Part shown: positions 1 through 7,919 of the stretch, one piece after another
How the letters are laid out: every line of letters begins with the position of its first letter
Numbering within the stretch: the stretch's first letter is position 1
Origin: JARYGU01 sp033795365
GTDB lineage: Bacteria > Pseudomonadota > Alphaproteobacteria > Rhizobiales > Rhizobiaceae
Reading direction: 5' to 3'
Assembly: GCA_033795365.1 (NCBI GenBank)
Contig: JARYGU010000014.1
Coordinates: 101,143 to 165,142 of the forward strand
DNA: 64,000 bases
The notes under the pieces: model-generated
Told to the model about the DNA's origin: nothing
Database searches by the model: none
Seen by the model: the letters and a program-made list of their open reading frames with translations, nothing else
Program-made: the position numbers and the translations under genes

Positions 1-821
1 GCGATAGAAAGCGGCACAGTCCAATCGAGGCCGATCGCGTCGGCATCGGTGCCGCGGCGATAATCCTTGAGCAGAAGTCCCGCACCTTTGGCAAACGCGA
101 TGATCTTCGCACCCGGACGCCTGGCTCTGACGGAATCGATGATCCGGCGAACCGGCGCCACCGCATAGCGGGCGAACTCTTCCTCTCCAAGCACTCCGGC
201 CCAGGAATCGAAAATCTGTACGGCATCCGCGCCCGCGTCGAGCTGTGCCACGAGATAATCGGCGGAAAGGTCGGCGAGCACATCGAGCAGTCGAAGGAAG
301 GCTTCCGGCTCGCGATAAGCGAAGAGCCGGGCCGGAGCCTGATCCGGCGTCCCATGACCGGCGATCATATAGGTCGCCACCGTCCACGGGGCACCGCAGA
401 AACCAAGAAGCGTCGTTTCCTTCGGCAGTTGCACCCGCAGCCTTCCGACGGTTTCGATCACCGGCTTCAGATGATCGGCAACACTCTTGGTGTCCAGCGA
501 CGCGATCCCATCGGCATCGATCGGATCGAGGCGAGGTCCATGACCTTCTTCAAAACGAACATTACGCTTCAGCGCATCGGGAATGACGAGGATGTCAGAA
601 AAGAGAATGGCTGCGTCAAAGCCGTATCTGCGGATGGGCTGCAGCGTCACTTCCACGGCCTGCTCGGGCGAATAGCAGAGATCGAGGAAACCTCCGACCT
701 TCCGGCGCGTTTCACGATATTCCGGAAGATAACGTCCGGCTTGGCGCATCAGCCAGACGGGAGGTGGAAAGATCGTCTTCCCGTTCAAAACCTCGACGAC
801 CTTTCGATATTCGTGCGTCAC
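1..821 (-). CDS. hemE: Uroporphyrinogen decarboxylase (5' part, cut by window edge)
   Basis: Converts uroporphyrinogen III to coproporphyrinogen III in the cytoplasm (heme and related tetrapyrrole synthesis). About 273 codons are present; the C-terminus lies beyond position 1. The N-terminal family signature PVWLMRQAGRYLPEYR is intact, followed by FSDILVIPDAL and the GFCGAPWTVATYMI segment, all typical of HemE. The start chosen is GTG at 821–819, preceded by GGAG about 10 bases upstream; no better ATG lies before the MRQAGRY signature. The gene reads away from the origin gap, and hemE flanks the chromosomal origin in several alphaproteobacteria (Caulobacter, Sinorhizobium). Family assignment is very secure; the exact start is less certain. 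Confidence 0.95.
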   Translation of the reverse strand, partial: MTHEYRKVVEVLNGKTIFPPPVWLMRQAGRYLPEYRETRRKVGGFLDLCYSPEQAVEVTLQPIRRYGFDAAILFSDILVIPDALKRNVRFEEGHGPRLDPIDADGIASLDTKSVADHLKPVIETVGRLRVQLPKETTLLGFCGAPWTVATYMIAGHGTPDQAPARLFAYREPEAFLRLLDVLADLSADYLVAQLDAGADAVQIFDSWAGVLGEEEFARYAVAPVRRIIDSVRARRPGAKIIAFAKGAGLLLKDYRRGTDADAIGLDWTVPLSI

Positions 822-1224
822 CGGCAGCGATCTCCAATAAAGAAATAATCTCTTAATAGAGGGTTCTATTTCTTAGAGTCTGTGAGTTTCAAGGATTAAA
901 TCCTGTCCACAATCCGCCCAGAGAAGGCGCCAGCCGCATTCGTGAGGGGAAAAATTTCGGCCTCTCAGCTCTAAAAACGCTGACAATCCCATAAATGCAT
1001 ATAAATCATTAGCTTGAGCTTTGCCGTTCTCCTTGCCCGGTTGTGGAAAGGCTGTGGATCAGCGCGACACTTTGCCGTGCCGTGAGTCTTTTCCACACGC
1101 GCCGCGGCGGCGCGGATTCCCCATTGCCGATTGTGGAAAAAAAGGCCTTTATCCACTCGGCCCTTCCGGGATCAGGAATTCCTTTCAAGTCATCCCGGAC
1201 TATCAACAGGGGGCGGAGGATATT
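822..1224. other. oriC: Probable chromosomal replication origin (oriC)
   Basis: This 403-base gap between divergent hemE and ppsR has no convincing ORF and carries a cluster of DnaA-box-like 9-mers (consensus TTATCCACA): 903–911 (7/9), 1042–1050 reverse (7/9), 1053–1061 reverse (8/9), 1089–1097 (TTTTCCACA, 8/9), 1132–1140 reverse (8/9), 1149–1157 (TTATCCACT, 8/9), with a weaker one at 1224–1232 at the ppsR start. AT-rich stretches at about 841–900 and 983–1014 could be the unwinding element, and an inverted repeat AATAGA/TCTATT lies at 855–870. GANTC sites (CcrM methylation in this class) occur at 876, 1084 and 1115. The position between hemE and the RP001/PPSR-family gene matches the known origin location in Caulobacter and Sinorhizobium. 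Seen: boxes and context. Inferred: origin function. Confidence 0.88.
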
Positions 1225-2046
1225 GTGGAGAGTTCAAAAAACTATTTCCACCTGCACCTTATCTCCGATTCGACAGGGGAAACGCTGATTGCCGCCGGCC
1301 GCGCAGCCGCCGCCCAGTTCCAGTCCTCGCAGGCGCTGGAGCATGTCTATCCGCTGATCCGCAACCGCAAGCAGCTTATGCCGGTGCTCGACGCGATCGA
1401 CGCGGCCCCGGGTATCGTCCTTTATACGGTGGTCGACCGCGAGCTTTCCGCCGTGATCGATCTCCGCTGCCGTGAAATGGGTGTTCCTTGCGTGTCGGTG
1501 CTCGAACCCGTGATGGACCTTTTCCAGTCCTATCTCGGTGCACCATCTCGCCGGCGTGTTGGCGCGCAGCATATTATGAACGCGGAATATTTCGCCCGCA
1601 TAGAGGCGCTCAATTTCACCATGGACCATGACGATGGCCAGCTTCCCGCCGACCCTGACGAGGCGGATGTCATTCTGGTCGGCATCAGCCGCACGTCCAA
1701 AACGCCCACAAGCATCTATCTGGCCAATCGCGGCATCAAAACGGCCAATGTCCCGATCGTTCTCGGCGTGCCGCTTCCCGAACGTCTGGCAAGCGCGACA
1801 AAGCCCCTGATCGTCGGGTTAATCGCGACGACAGACCGCATATCCCAGGTTCGCCAGAACCGCGTGCTCGGTGCGACGCAAAGCTTTCAATCGGAAGATT
1901 ACACCGATCGTGCTCAGATCGCGGAGGAGCTGAAATATGCAAGAGCGATCTGCGCACGAAACAATTGGCCGGTGATTGACGTGACGAGGCGGTCAATAGA
2001 AGAAACCGCAGCCGCGATAGTTGCCCTTCGCCCTAAGCTCCGTTAA
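1225..2046 (+). CDS. ppsR: Pyruvate,phosphate dikinase regulatory protein (kinase/phosphorylase, PPSR/DUF299 family)
   Basis: 273-residue member of the family that reversibly phosphorylates and inactivates pyruvate,phosphate dikinase or PEP synthase, using ADP as phosphate donor. Visible marks: N-terminal YFHLHLISDSTGETL, and the nucleotide-binding loop GISRTSKTPTSIYLANRG near residue 150. An open frame continues upstream to 1021, but its translation there is low complexity and crosses the DnaA boxes; the GTG at 1225 has GGAGGA four bases upstream and yields the normal family length and N-terminus. It is the first gene right of the origin, the position held by its orthologue (RP001 type) in other alphaproteobacteria. 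Maf follows after 15 bases, so the two are probably cotranscribed. Confidence 0.93.
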   Translation: MESSKNYFHLHLISDSTGETLIAAGRAAAAQFQSSQALEHVYPLIRNRKQLMPVLDAIDAAPGIVLYTVVDRELSAVIDLRCREMGVPCVSVLEPVMDLFQSYLGAPSRRRVGAQHIMNAEYFARIEALNFTMDHDDGQLPADPDEADVILVGISRTSKTPTSIYLANRGIKTANVPIVLGVPLPERLASATKPLIVGLIATTDRISQVRQNRVLGATQSFQSEDYTDRAQIAEELKYARAICARNNWPVIDVTRRSIEETAAAIVALRPKLR

Positions 2047-2061
2047 CCCTCGGCGGATCTT

Positions 2062-2676
2062 ATGGAGACATTCGTCGTGGGAAAACCGCTTATCCTGGCT
2101 TCTCGAAGCCCTTTCCGGCAAATGCTGATGAGGAATGCGGGCCTCGTATTTGAGGCGATTGCAGCCGAGATCGATGAGCGCGCCATCGAAAACGATAGGA
2201 CTGAGGATGCGCTTCCTCCGGAAGAGATCGCGCTCGTTCTTGCCGAGGCTAAGGCAAGGGAGGTGGGCGCACGCTTTCAGGATGCCCTCGTCATCGGTTC
2301 GGACCAGACGCTTTCCCTTGGCGATTGCGTCTTCCATAAGCCGTTCGACTTGGCGGAAGCGAAAGCACATCTTCAGGCGATGTCCGGAAAGACGCATGTG
2401 CTGAACAGTGCGGTTGTCCTATTTGGCGGCGGTCAGCTTCTCTGGCGGCATGTCTCGAAAGCCCGGCTCACGATGCGGCCTTTGTCGGAAGCTTTCATCG
2501 AGCGGCATTTGGAGCGGGTCGGAGGCCGGGCACTTGCAAGCGTCGGAGCCTACCAGCTCGAGGGCGAAGGCATTCAGCTTTTCGAACGAATCGAGGGCGA
2601 TTACTTCACGATCCTCGGCCTGCCGATGCTGCCGCTTCTCCGGGAACTGAGGGAGATAGGTGCGATCGATGCGTGA
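2062..2676 (+). CDS. maf: Maf-like nucleotide pyrophosphatase
   Basis: 204 residues. Maf proteins hydrolyse non-canonical or modified nucleoside triphosphates to monophosphates and pyrophosphate. The N-terminal substrate loop LILASRSPFR and the central VIGSDQTLSL segment, which holds the conserved aspartate, are visible; so is the late GAYQLEGEGIQLFERIEGDYF stretch characteristic of the family. Which subfamily specificity it has (dTTP/UTP or m7GTP type) cannot be told from reading alone. The stop codon overlaps the start of aroE by eight bases, and this overlap also contains the first five bases' worth of a parS-like site. The gene belongs to the compact ppsR–maf–aroE–coaE–dnaQ run. Confidence 0.92.
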   Translation: METFVVGKPLILASRSPFRQMLMRNAGLVFEAIAAEIDERAIENDRTEDALPPEEIALVLAEAKAREVGARFQDALVIGSDQTLSLGDCVFHKPFDLAEAKAHLQAMSGKTHVLNSAVVLFGGGQLLWRHVSKARLTMRPLSEAFIERHLERVGGRALASVGAYQLEGEGIQLFERIEGDYFTILGLPMLPLLRELREIGAIDA

Positions 2677-3529
2677 TTCACGTGAAACATTGGTTAACCG
2701 TGCCTTTGTCACCGGCTATCCGGTGAAGCATTCGCGATCACCGCTCATCCACGGCTACTGGCTCGAAAAGTTTGGCATTTCAGGAAGTTACGTCCGGCAG
2801 GAAGTGCACCCCGCAGACTTTCCGGCCTTCCTCGCAGCGCTCAAGGACGGTTCGTCGGGCTTTTGCGGAGGCAATGTCACGATACCGCACAAGGAGACGG
2901 CATACCGGCTGGCCGACCGCCCGGACGAGCTGAGCGCGGAACTGGGCGCGGCCAATACGCTCTGGCTGGAGAAAGGCCGCCTCCACGCGACGAACACGGA
3001 TGGCATTGGCTTCACGGCCAATCTCGATGATCGGGCGTGCGGCTGGGACAAGGCGGAAAAAGCCGTGATTCTCGGCGCCGGCGGAGCGAGCCGTGCCATT
3101 GTCCAGGCGGTGCGGGATCGTGGTTTTCGGGAGGTGCACGTCGTCAACCGCACGCTTGCAAGGGCGAGGGAACTCGCCGACCGGTTCGGTCCGAAAATCC
3201 ATGCCCATCCGATGGAGGCGCTTCGGGACGTACAGCAGGGCGCGGGACTTTTCGTCAACACGACATCACTCGGCATGGATGGCGAGCCTGTACAAAAGCT
3301 CGATTTCTCTCCCCTGGCGGAAGGGGCCATCGTAACCGACATTGTCTATGTTCCACTCAGAACGCCTTTTCTTGTTCAGGCGGAGGATCAGGGTTTCACC
3401 ACTGTAGACGGGCTCGGCATGCTGCTGCATCAGGCTGTGCCGGGATTTGAGAAATGGTTCGGAAGACGGCCGGTGGTCGACGACGACCTTCGACGGATCA
3501 TCGTCGACGACAAGGAAGTGCACCGATGA
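2669..3529 (+). CDS. aroE: Shikimate dehydrogenase (NADP+)
   Basis: 286 residues; reduces 3-dehydroshikimate to shikimate in aromatic amino-acid synthesis. Visible landmarks in order: shikimate-binding KHSRSPLIH, catalytic lysine in NVTIPHKE, NTDGIGF, the NADP-binding loop GAGGASRAI with VNRT after it, and the C-terminal GLGMLLHQA. A GTG three codons upstream (2660) is possible, but ATG 2669 has GGGAG-like pairing upstream and matches rhizobial AroE N-termini. The first codons coincide with the parS-like site, so the N-terminal D-S-R-E-T may be constrained by DNA function. The stop overlaps the coaE start as ATGA, indicating translational coupling. Confidence 0.96.
   Translation: MRDSRETLVNRAFVTGYPVKHSRSPLIHGYWLEKFGISGSYVRQEVHPADFPAFLAALKDGSSGFCGGNVTIPHKETAYRLADRPDELSAELGAANTLWLEKGRLHATNTDGIGFTANLDDRACGWDKAEKAVILGAGGASRAIVQAVRDRGFREVHVVNRTLARARELADRFGPKIHAHPMEALRDVQQGAGLFVNTTSLGMDGEPVQKLDFSPLAEGAIVTDIVYVPLRTPFLVQAEDQGFTTVDGLGMLLHQAVPGFEKWFGRRPVVDDDLRRIIVDDKEVHR
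2674..2689. promoter_or_regulatory. parS: parS-like centromere site (ParB binding)
   Basis: The 16-mer TGATTCACGTGAAACA matches the widely conserved chromosomal parS consensus TGTTTCACGTGAAACA at 15 of 16 positions, including the whole CACGTGAAAC core. It starts on the maf stop codon and runs through aroE codons 3–7 (Asp-Ser-Arg-Glu-Thr). It lies about 1.5 kb from the oriC gap, where parS sites normally cluster. ParB binding is inferred, not shown. Confidence 0.82.
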
Positions 3530-4116
3530 TCATCGTCGGACTGACCGGCTCGATCGGTACCGGCAAGTCGACCACGGCCGGGATGTTCCGCGATATGGGA
3601 ATCCCCGTTCACGATGCCGATGCCGTGGTCCATGATCTTTACCGCGGCGAAGCGGCGCTAGCCGTCGCCGCAGCTTTCCCGGGCGTTCTGCATGACGGAG
3701 CCATCGACCGCAAGCTCCTTTCCGCCACACTTGCCGACGATCCGGCGGGCTTCAAGAGACTTGAAGCAATCATCCACCCGCTGGTGCGCAGGAAGGAACA
3801 GGAGTTCCTGTCCCGTCAAAGGGCCGCGGGTGTGCCGATCGTGGTGCTCGACATACCGCTTCTCTTCGAAACGGGTGGCGAAAAACGCGTCGACACGATT
3901 GTCGTCGTTTCCTGTGATCCCGAGATCCAGCGCCAGCGCGTCCTCTCGCGGCCGGAAATGACGGAGGAAAAGTTCCAGCTCCTCCTTTCACGCCAGATAC
4001 CGGACCGGGAGAAGCGCGATCGTGCGGATTTTGTGGTCGACAGCGGCAAGGGTCTTGAAGACGCGCGCGAACAGGTGAAAGAGATAGTAAGGACGATTGC
4101 CAAGGCGAAAGGCTGA
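3526..4116 (+). CDS. coaE: Dephospho-CoA kinase
   Basis: 196 residues, the normal size. Phosphorylates the 3'-hydroxyl of dephospho-CoA, the last step of coenzyme A synthesis. The P-loop GLTGSIGTGKST sits at the N-terminus, then HDADAVVHDLY (conserved DAD) and the lid/substrate region DIPLLFETGGE. An in-frame extension upstream to 3454 overlaps aroE and is rejected; ATG 3526 overlaps the aroE stop by four bases and begins exactly at the P-loop strand. dnaQ follows after five bases. Confidence 0.96.
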   Translation: MIIVGLTGSIGTGKSTTAGMFRDMGIPVHDADAVVHDLYRGEAALAVAAAFPGVLHDGAIDRKLLSATLADDPAGFKRLEAIIHPLVRRKEQEFLSRQRAAGVPIVVLDIPLLFETGGEKRVDTIVVVSCDPEIQRQRVLSRPEMTEEKFQLLLSRQIPDREKRDRADFVVDSGKGLEDAREQVKEIVRTIAKAKG

Positions 4117-4121
4117 CGGTC

Positions 4122-4823
4122 ATGCGGGAAATCATCTTCGATACGGAAACGACCGGCCTCGACAATAGGGCCGATCGCGTGATCGAAATCGGCGGCGTCG
4201 AGCTCGACAACCATTTTCCGACCGGCAGAACCTTTCACGTCTATATCAATCCGGGCGACCGCAAGGTCCATCCGGATGCGTTGGCCATTCACGGGATTAC
4301 CGACGAGTTTCTTGCGGACAAGCCGAAATTCGCAGACGTCGTCGAGAAACTGCTCGACTTCTTCGGCGATGCGCGCTGGGTTGCTCATAATGCAACCTTC
4401 GATATGGGGTTCATGAATGCCGAGTTCGAGCGGCTGGGAATCCCGCCCGTCGCTTCCGACCGCGTGACGGACACGCTGGCGCTGGCAAGGCGCAAGCACC
4501 CGATGGGTCCGAATTCACTCGATGCGCTCTGCCGCCGTTACGGCATCGACAATTCGCATCGTACGAAACACGGCGCGCTTCTCGACTCCGAGCTTCTTGC
4601 GGAAGTCTATATAGAGATGATCGGCGGCCGCCAGGCCGCGCTCGGCCTCGGCGTGGCCGAAGCCGGCCGTCAGACGCTGGTGCAGGAAGAGGAAATCGTG
4701 CTTCCGATCGGAGAACGTCCAAGGCCTTTGCCGGGCCGCCTTTCCGAGGAGGAGATCGCCGCGCATGCGGCAATGGTGGAAAAGATCGGTGCGAAGGCGA
4801 TCTGGACCAAATACGGCGAGTGA
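4122..4823 (+). CDS. dnaQ: DNA polymerase III epsilon subunit (3'-5' proofreading exonuclease)
   Basis: 233 residues. Proofreading exonuclease of the replicative polymerase. All three DEDDh exonuclease motifs are visible: Exo I FDTETTGLD at the N-terminus, Exo II HNATFDMGFMN around residue 92, and Exo III HRTKHGALLDSELLAE around residue 150. The C-terminal part (about residues 180–233, charged with a short helix) is the usual region for binding the alpha subunit. Last gene of the ppsR–dnaQ run; a hairpin shared with convergent secB follows. Confidence 0.95.
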   Translation: MREIIFDTETTGLDNRADRVIEIGGVELDNHFPTGRTFHVYINPGDRKVHPDALAIHGITDEFLADKPKFADVVEKLLDFFGDARWVAHNATFDMGFMNAEFERLGIPPVASDRVTDTLALARRKHPMGPNSLDALCRRYGIDNSHRTKHGALLDSELLAEVYIEMIGGRQAALGLGVAEAGRQTLVQEEEIVLPIGERPRPLPGRLSEEEIAAHAAMVEKIGAKAIWTKYGE

Positions 4824-4830
4824 GCCGTTC

Positions 4831-4860
4831 AAAAGAAAACGCCCGGCTGAGGGCCGGGCG
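4831..4860 (-). terminator. Intrinsic terminator of secB
   Basis: An 8-bp GC stem (4840–4847 with 4853–4860, loop TGAGG) is followed on the minus strand by a T-rich run (complement of AAAAGAAAA at 4831–4839). It lies just downstream of the secB stop. On the plus strand there is no good U tract, so for dnaQ it is at best a weak terminator. Confidence 0.8.
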
Positions 4861-4890
4861 CAAAATTCGAAGACTTGCCATTGTGCTTGA

Positions 4891-5376
4891 TCAGTTGGTG
4901 GTGCCTGCCACCTTGTTCTTAAGCTGCTCCTCTGCCATGCGCTGGGTGAACATTTGCGCGAAGTCGATCGGGTCGATCATCAGCGGCGGGAAGCCGCCAT
5001 TGCGGGTTGCATCGGCGATGATCTGGCGTGCGAAGGGAAAGAGCAGCCGCGGGCATTCGATGAAAAGGACAGGGAGCATGTGCTCCTGGGGGAAGCCGGA
5101 GATGCGGAACACGCCGCCATAGGTCAGCTCGGCGTTGAAAAGCACCTTGTCGCCGTCCTTGGCTTCGGCATTCAGCGACAGCACGACGTCGAACTCGGTT
5201 TCCGACATAGGGTTGGCATTGACGTTGACGCCGATATTGATCGACGGAGCCTTGTCGCGGGCCTGAAGGGACCGCGGCGCCCCGGGATTCTCAAAGGAAA
5301 GATCCTTCACATACTGGGCCAGGATGTTGAGCGACGGGCTGGCCGCGCCGTTGCCGGATGCTGCATCGGTTGACAT
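4891..5376 (-). CDS. secB: Protein-export chaperone SecB
   Basis: 161 residues. Tetrameric cytoplasmic chaperone that keeps precursor proteins unfolded and hands them to SecA. Family landmarks: LNILAQYVKDLSFENPGAP near the N-terminus, the beta-rich core with NIGVNVNA, and the C-terminal PRLLFPFARQIIADATRNGG followed by PLMIDPIDF. The frame is open to 5397, but ATG 5376 has GAGGA seven bases upstream and is preferred. It ends at a strong hairpin and is likely transcribed on its own or with fxsA upstream (122-base gap). Confidence 0.95.
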   Translation of the reverse strand: MSTDAASGNGAASPSLNILAQYVKDLSFENPGAPRSLQARDKAPSINIGVNVNANPMSETEFDVVLSLNAEAKDGDKVLFNAELTYGGVFRISGFPQEHMLPVLFIECPRLLFPFARQIIADATRNGGFPPLMIDPIDFAQMFTQRMAEEQLKNKVAGTTN

Positions 5377-5497
5377 TGGATTTTCCTCGGACATCAAACA
5401 GGTTTGGGGCCATCTAGCACTTCGGTTCCGGCCTTACAACCCTGCGAAAGCCGAGCAATATCCGCAAATCCGGCTCTTCCGGGCAGTCGCGTTCGCC

Positions 5498-5950
5498 TCA
5501 ATCCTTGCGCTCGCGTCGATACTCATCGGCATCGAGCTCGATCGTGCGGTCCTTGTCTTTCGGCCACGGGCGCGGATTGGTATTGATATCCACCACCACG
5601 AAGTTACTGATCAGGCGGTTCCAGACCCACTGGCGCACAGGCGGCAGAAAAAGAAAAAGACCTAATATATCGGTCAGAAACCCGGGGACGAGCAGCAGGA
5701 AACCCGCAACGACGATCATCGCGGCATCGAGGATTTCCCGCCCCGGCGGTTTTCCTTCCCGACCACTCTGGCGCAGACGCATGAGCGCGCCGAATCCCTG
5801 AATCCGAACCAGGAATACGCCAAGGATCGCGGAAAGAATGACCAGCGACAGAGTCGGCCAAAGTCCAATGCTGCGCCCGACCATGATGAAGCAGGCTATC
5901 TCAGCCAGCGGAAGCAGCAGAAAAAGGATCGGCAGGATGATTCTCAGCAT
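5498..5950 (-). CDS. fxsA: FxsA-family inner-membrane protein
   Basis: 150 residues. Small integral membrane protein; in E. coli FxsA overproduction relieves phage T7 exclusion by the F plasmid, but its normal role is unknown. The sequence shows a hydrophobic N-terminal segment (about 2–22), a second (about 29–49), and a third pair around LDAAMIVVAGFLLLVPGFLTD, the hallmark of the family. The C-terminus is polar and charged. Its promoter must lie in the 140-base gap shared with the divergent Tim44-like gene. Confidence 0.9.
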   Translation of the reverse strand: MLRIILPILFLLLPLAEIACFIMVGRSIGLWPTLSLVILSAILGVFLVRIQGFGALMRLRQSGREGKPPGREILDAAMIVVAGFLLLVPGFLTDILGLFLFLPPVRQWVWNRLISNFVVVDINTNPRPWPKDKDRTIELDADEYRRERKD

Positions 5951-6090
5951 ATGTCCCGTCTCTATGGGGTCTATTGTGTCAAAGACATGACTTCATTTTA
6001 CTCCATCACATCTTCGCCATTTGAATGATGCGCAGTTGCGGACTATATGGGATTGGATCAGAAAAAACGAATGGCGGTTCCGGACCGGAT

Positions 6091-6795
6091 ATGGGCTCTT
6101 TCGACTTTGTTACGATTTTCTTTCTCGTCGCTGCGGTGGTTATCTTCCTGCAACTGCGCAATGTCCTCGGCCGCCGCACCGGCAGCGAACGCCCGCCATT
6201 CGATCCCTATTCGAAACGGGAAGCCAGCGAGCCGGCAGACGCCGGCGACCGCGGCAAGGTAGTCACGCTGCCGCGGCGCGAGGGCGCCGAGGAGGTGGAA
6301 AACCCCTATGCGTCGGTGGACGCATTCACGCCCGCCGGATCGGCGCTCAACGATTCGCTTCGCGCGGTCGTCAAGGCCGATCCCTCTTTCGAGCCGAAGG
6401 AGTTCCTGAACGGCGCTCGCATGGCCTATGAGATGATCGTCGTCGCCTTCGCGGACGGCGATCGCAAGACGCTGAAGAATCTCCTGTCGCGGGAAGTCTA
6501 CGAAGGCTTCGATGCGGCGATATCCGAGCGTGAAGGCCGTGGCGAGGTGGTGAAGTCGAGTTTCGTCGGAATCGAGAAGGCGGATATCGTTTCCGCTGAG
6601 GTCAAGGACAACGAAGTCAACGTCACCCTTCGAATCGTCAGCCAGTTGATCTCCGCAACCTATGACAAGGCCGGTGAACTCATCGACGGCGATGCGGAAA
6701 CGGTTGCCGAAGTCAACGACCTGTGGACCTTCGCCCGCGACATCCGCTCCCGTGATCCGAACTGGAAGCTGATCGCCACCGAATCCGAAGGCTGA
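6091..6795 (+). CDS. Tim44-like domain protein
   Basis: 234 residues. The N-terminus MGSFDFVTIFFLVAAVVIFLQL is one membrane-anchoring segment; a polar linker (about residues 25–80) leads to a Tim44/TimA-type domain of about 150 residues (FEPKEFLNGARMAYEMIV, then VNVTLRIVSQLISATYD). Bacterial Tim44-like proteins are inner-membrane proteins of uncertain function, related to the mitochondrial import motor subunit. The frame is open to 6025, but ATG 6091 starts the membrane segment and matches the usual N-terminus. Shine–Dalgarno pairing is poor for either start. mltA follows after 11 bases, suggesting cotranscription. Confidence 0.88.
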   Translation: MGSFDFVTIFFLVAAVVIFLQLRNVLGRRTGSERPPFDPYSKREASEPADAGDRGKVVTLPRREGAEEVENPYASVDAFTPAGSALNDSLRAVVKADPSFEPKEFLNGARMAYEMIVVAFADGDRKTLKNLLSREVYEGFDAAISEREGRGEVVKSSFVGIEKADIVSAEVKDNEVNVTLRIVSQLISATYDKAGELIDGDAETVAEVNDLWTFARDIRSRDPNWKLIATESEG

Positions 6796-6806
6796 CCGGT
6801 TTCTCC

Positions 6807-7919
6807 ATGGATTTCCGCCTGCAACCGGCCAGTTTTGCAGAGTTGCCCGGCTGGCGGGATGACGATCCTTCGCCGCTTTTTGCGGCCGTTGCAAGAAGTC
6901 GCGACCATATCCTTGGTGTCAAACCCTACCGTACGGGATCTCTCGGGATAACGGCCGAGGATCTCCTGCCGGCCTTCGAAGCGGCATCTCTCTGTCAGGC
7001 CGACGCGAAAAGCAGCCGGGCCTTCTTCGAAAGCTGGTTCACGCCGTTCCGTATCGAAAAGAAAGATGGCTCTGCAGGCTTCGTGACAGCCTATTACGAG
7101 CCGGAGATTGAAGTCAGGACGGAGCGCGACGACGAATACCGCTTCCCCTTCTATCGTCGTCCGGAAGATCTGGTCGATCTCGATGATTCCAACCGGCCGG
7201 AGGGAATCGATCCGTATTTCGCATTTGCACGCCGGGAAGGCGGCCGGATAATGGAATATCCGGATCGCGCGGCGATCGAACAGGGCTTTCTAAGCGGCCG
7301 AAACCTGGAGATCGCCTATGCGCGATCGAAGGTGGATGTCTTCTTCGCGCATATTCAGGGTGCGGCGAGATTGCTTTATCCGGACGGTTCGGTTCGCCGC
7401 ATTACCTATGCGTCAAAAACCGGGCACCGCTTTTTTCCCATAGGAAAGCTTCTGATCGAGCGCGGCGAGATCGAAGCCGCGACGGTATCGATGGCGTCGA
7501 TCCGTGATTGGCTGGCGTGCCACTCAGCGGCGGTCGACGAGGTGCTGTGGCATAATCGCTCCTTTATCTTCTTCCGCGAGGCGCCGGTGGAGGATATTGG
7601 CTTGGGACCGGTCGCCGCCGCGAAGGTACCGCTTGTGGCAGGGCGATCGCTGGCGGTCGACCGTCAGATTCACACGTTCGGCGTGCCCTTCTTCATCGAC
7701 AGCCCGACGCTGACCCATATAGATGGCGGGCGGCCCTTTCGCCGCCTGATGCTTGCGCTCGATACCGGTTCGGCGATCGTGGGCCCTGCGCGCGGTGATA
7801 TCTTCACTGGATCGGGCGATGCTGCGGGCGATCTGGCGGGGCATGTGCGAAACGAAGCCGATTTCTATATATTCGTCCCGAAGACGGCTGTCGCAAGGCT
7901 TACGCATGGCCAAGGATAA
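6807..7919 (+). CDS. mltA: Membrane-bound lytic murein transglycosylase A-like protein
   Basis: 370 residues. MltA enzymes cleave the glycan strand of peptidoglycan, forming 1,6-anhydromuramoyl products. The central double-psi barrel contains FVTAYYEPEIEV (family signature), and the C-terminal 3D domain shows LDTGSAIVGPARGDIFTG with the conserved aspartates. Unlike E. coli MltA, the deduced N-terminus (MDFRLQPASFAELPGW) has no signal peptide or lipobox, and no in-frame upstream start supplies one; export is unexplained. The stop overlaps the next gene by 14 bases, so the Tim44-like gene, mltA, smr and xre form one transcription unit. Confidence 0.92.
   Translation: MDFRLQPASFAELPGWRDDDPSPLFAAVARSRDHILGVKPYRTGSLGITAEDLLPAFEAASLCQADAKSSRAFFESWFTPFRIEKKDGSAGFVTAYYEPEIEVRTERDDEYRFPFYRRPEDLVDLDDSNRPEGIDPYFAFARREGGRIMEYPDRAAIEQGFLSGRNLEIAYARSKVDVFFAHIQGAARLLYPDGSVRRITYASKTGHRFFPIGKLLIERGEIEAATVSMASIRDWLACHSAAVDEVLWHNRSFIFFREAPVEDIGLGPVAAAKVPLVAGRSLAVDRQIHTFGVPFFIDSPTLTHIDGGRPFRRLMLALDTGSAIVGPARGDIFTGSGDAAGDLAGHVRNEADFYIFVPKTAVARLTHGQG

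Noticed and set aside
1021..1224. N-terminal extension of ppsR into the origin gap
   Set aside because: The extension is low complexity, starts with TTG lacking a ribosome site and crosses the DnaA boxes; GTG 1225 has a strong site and gives the normal family N-terminus.
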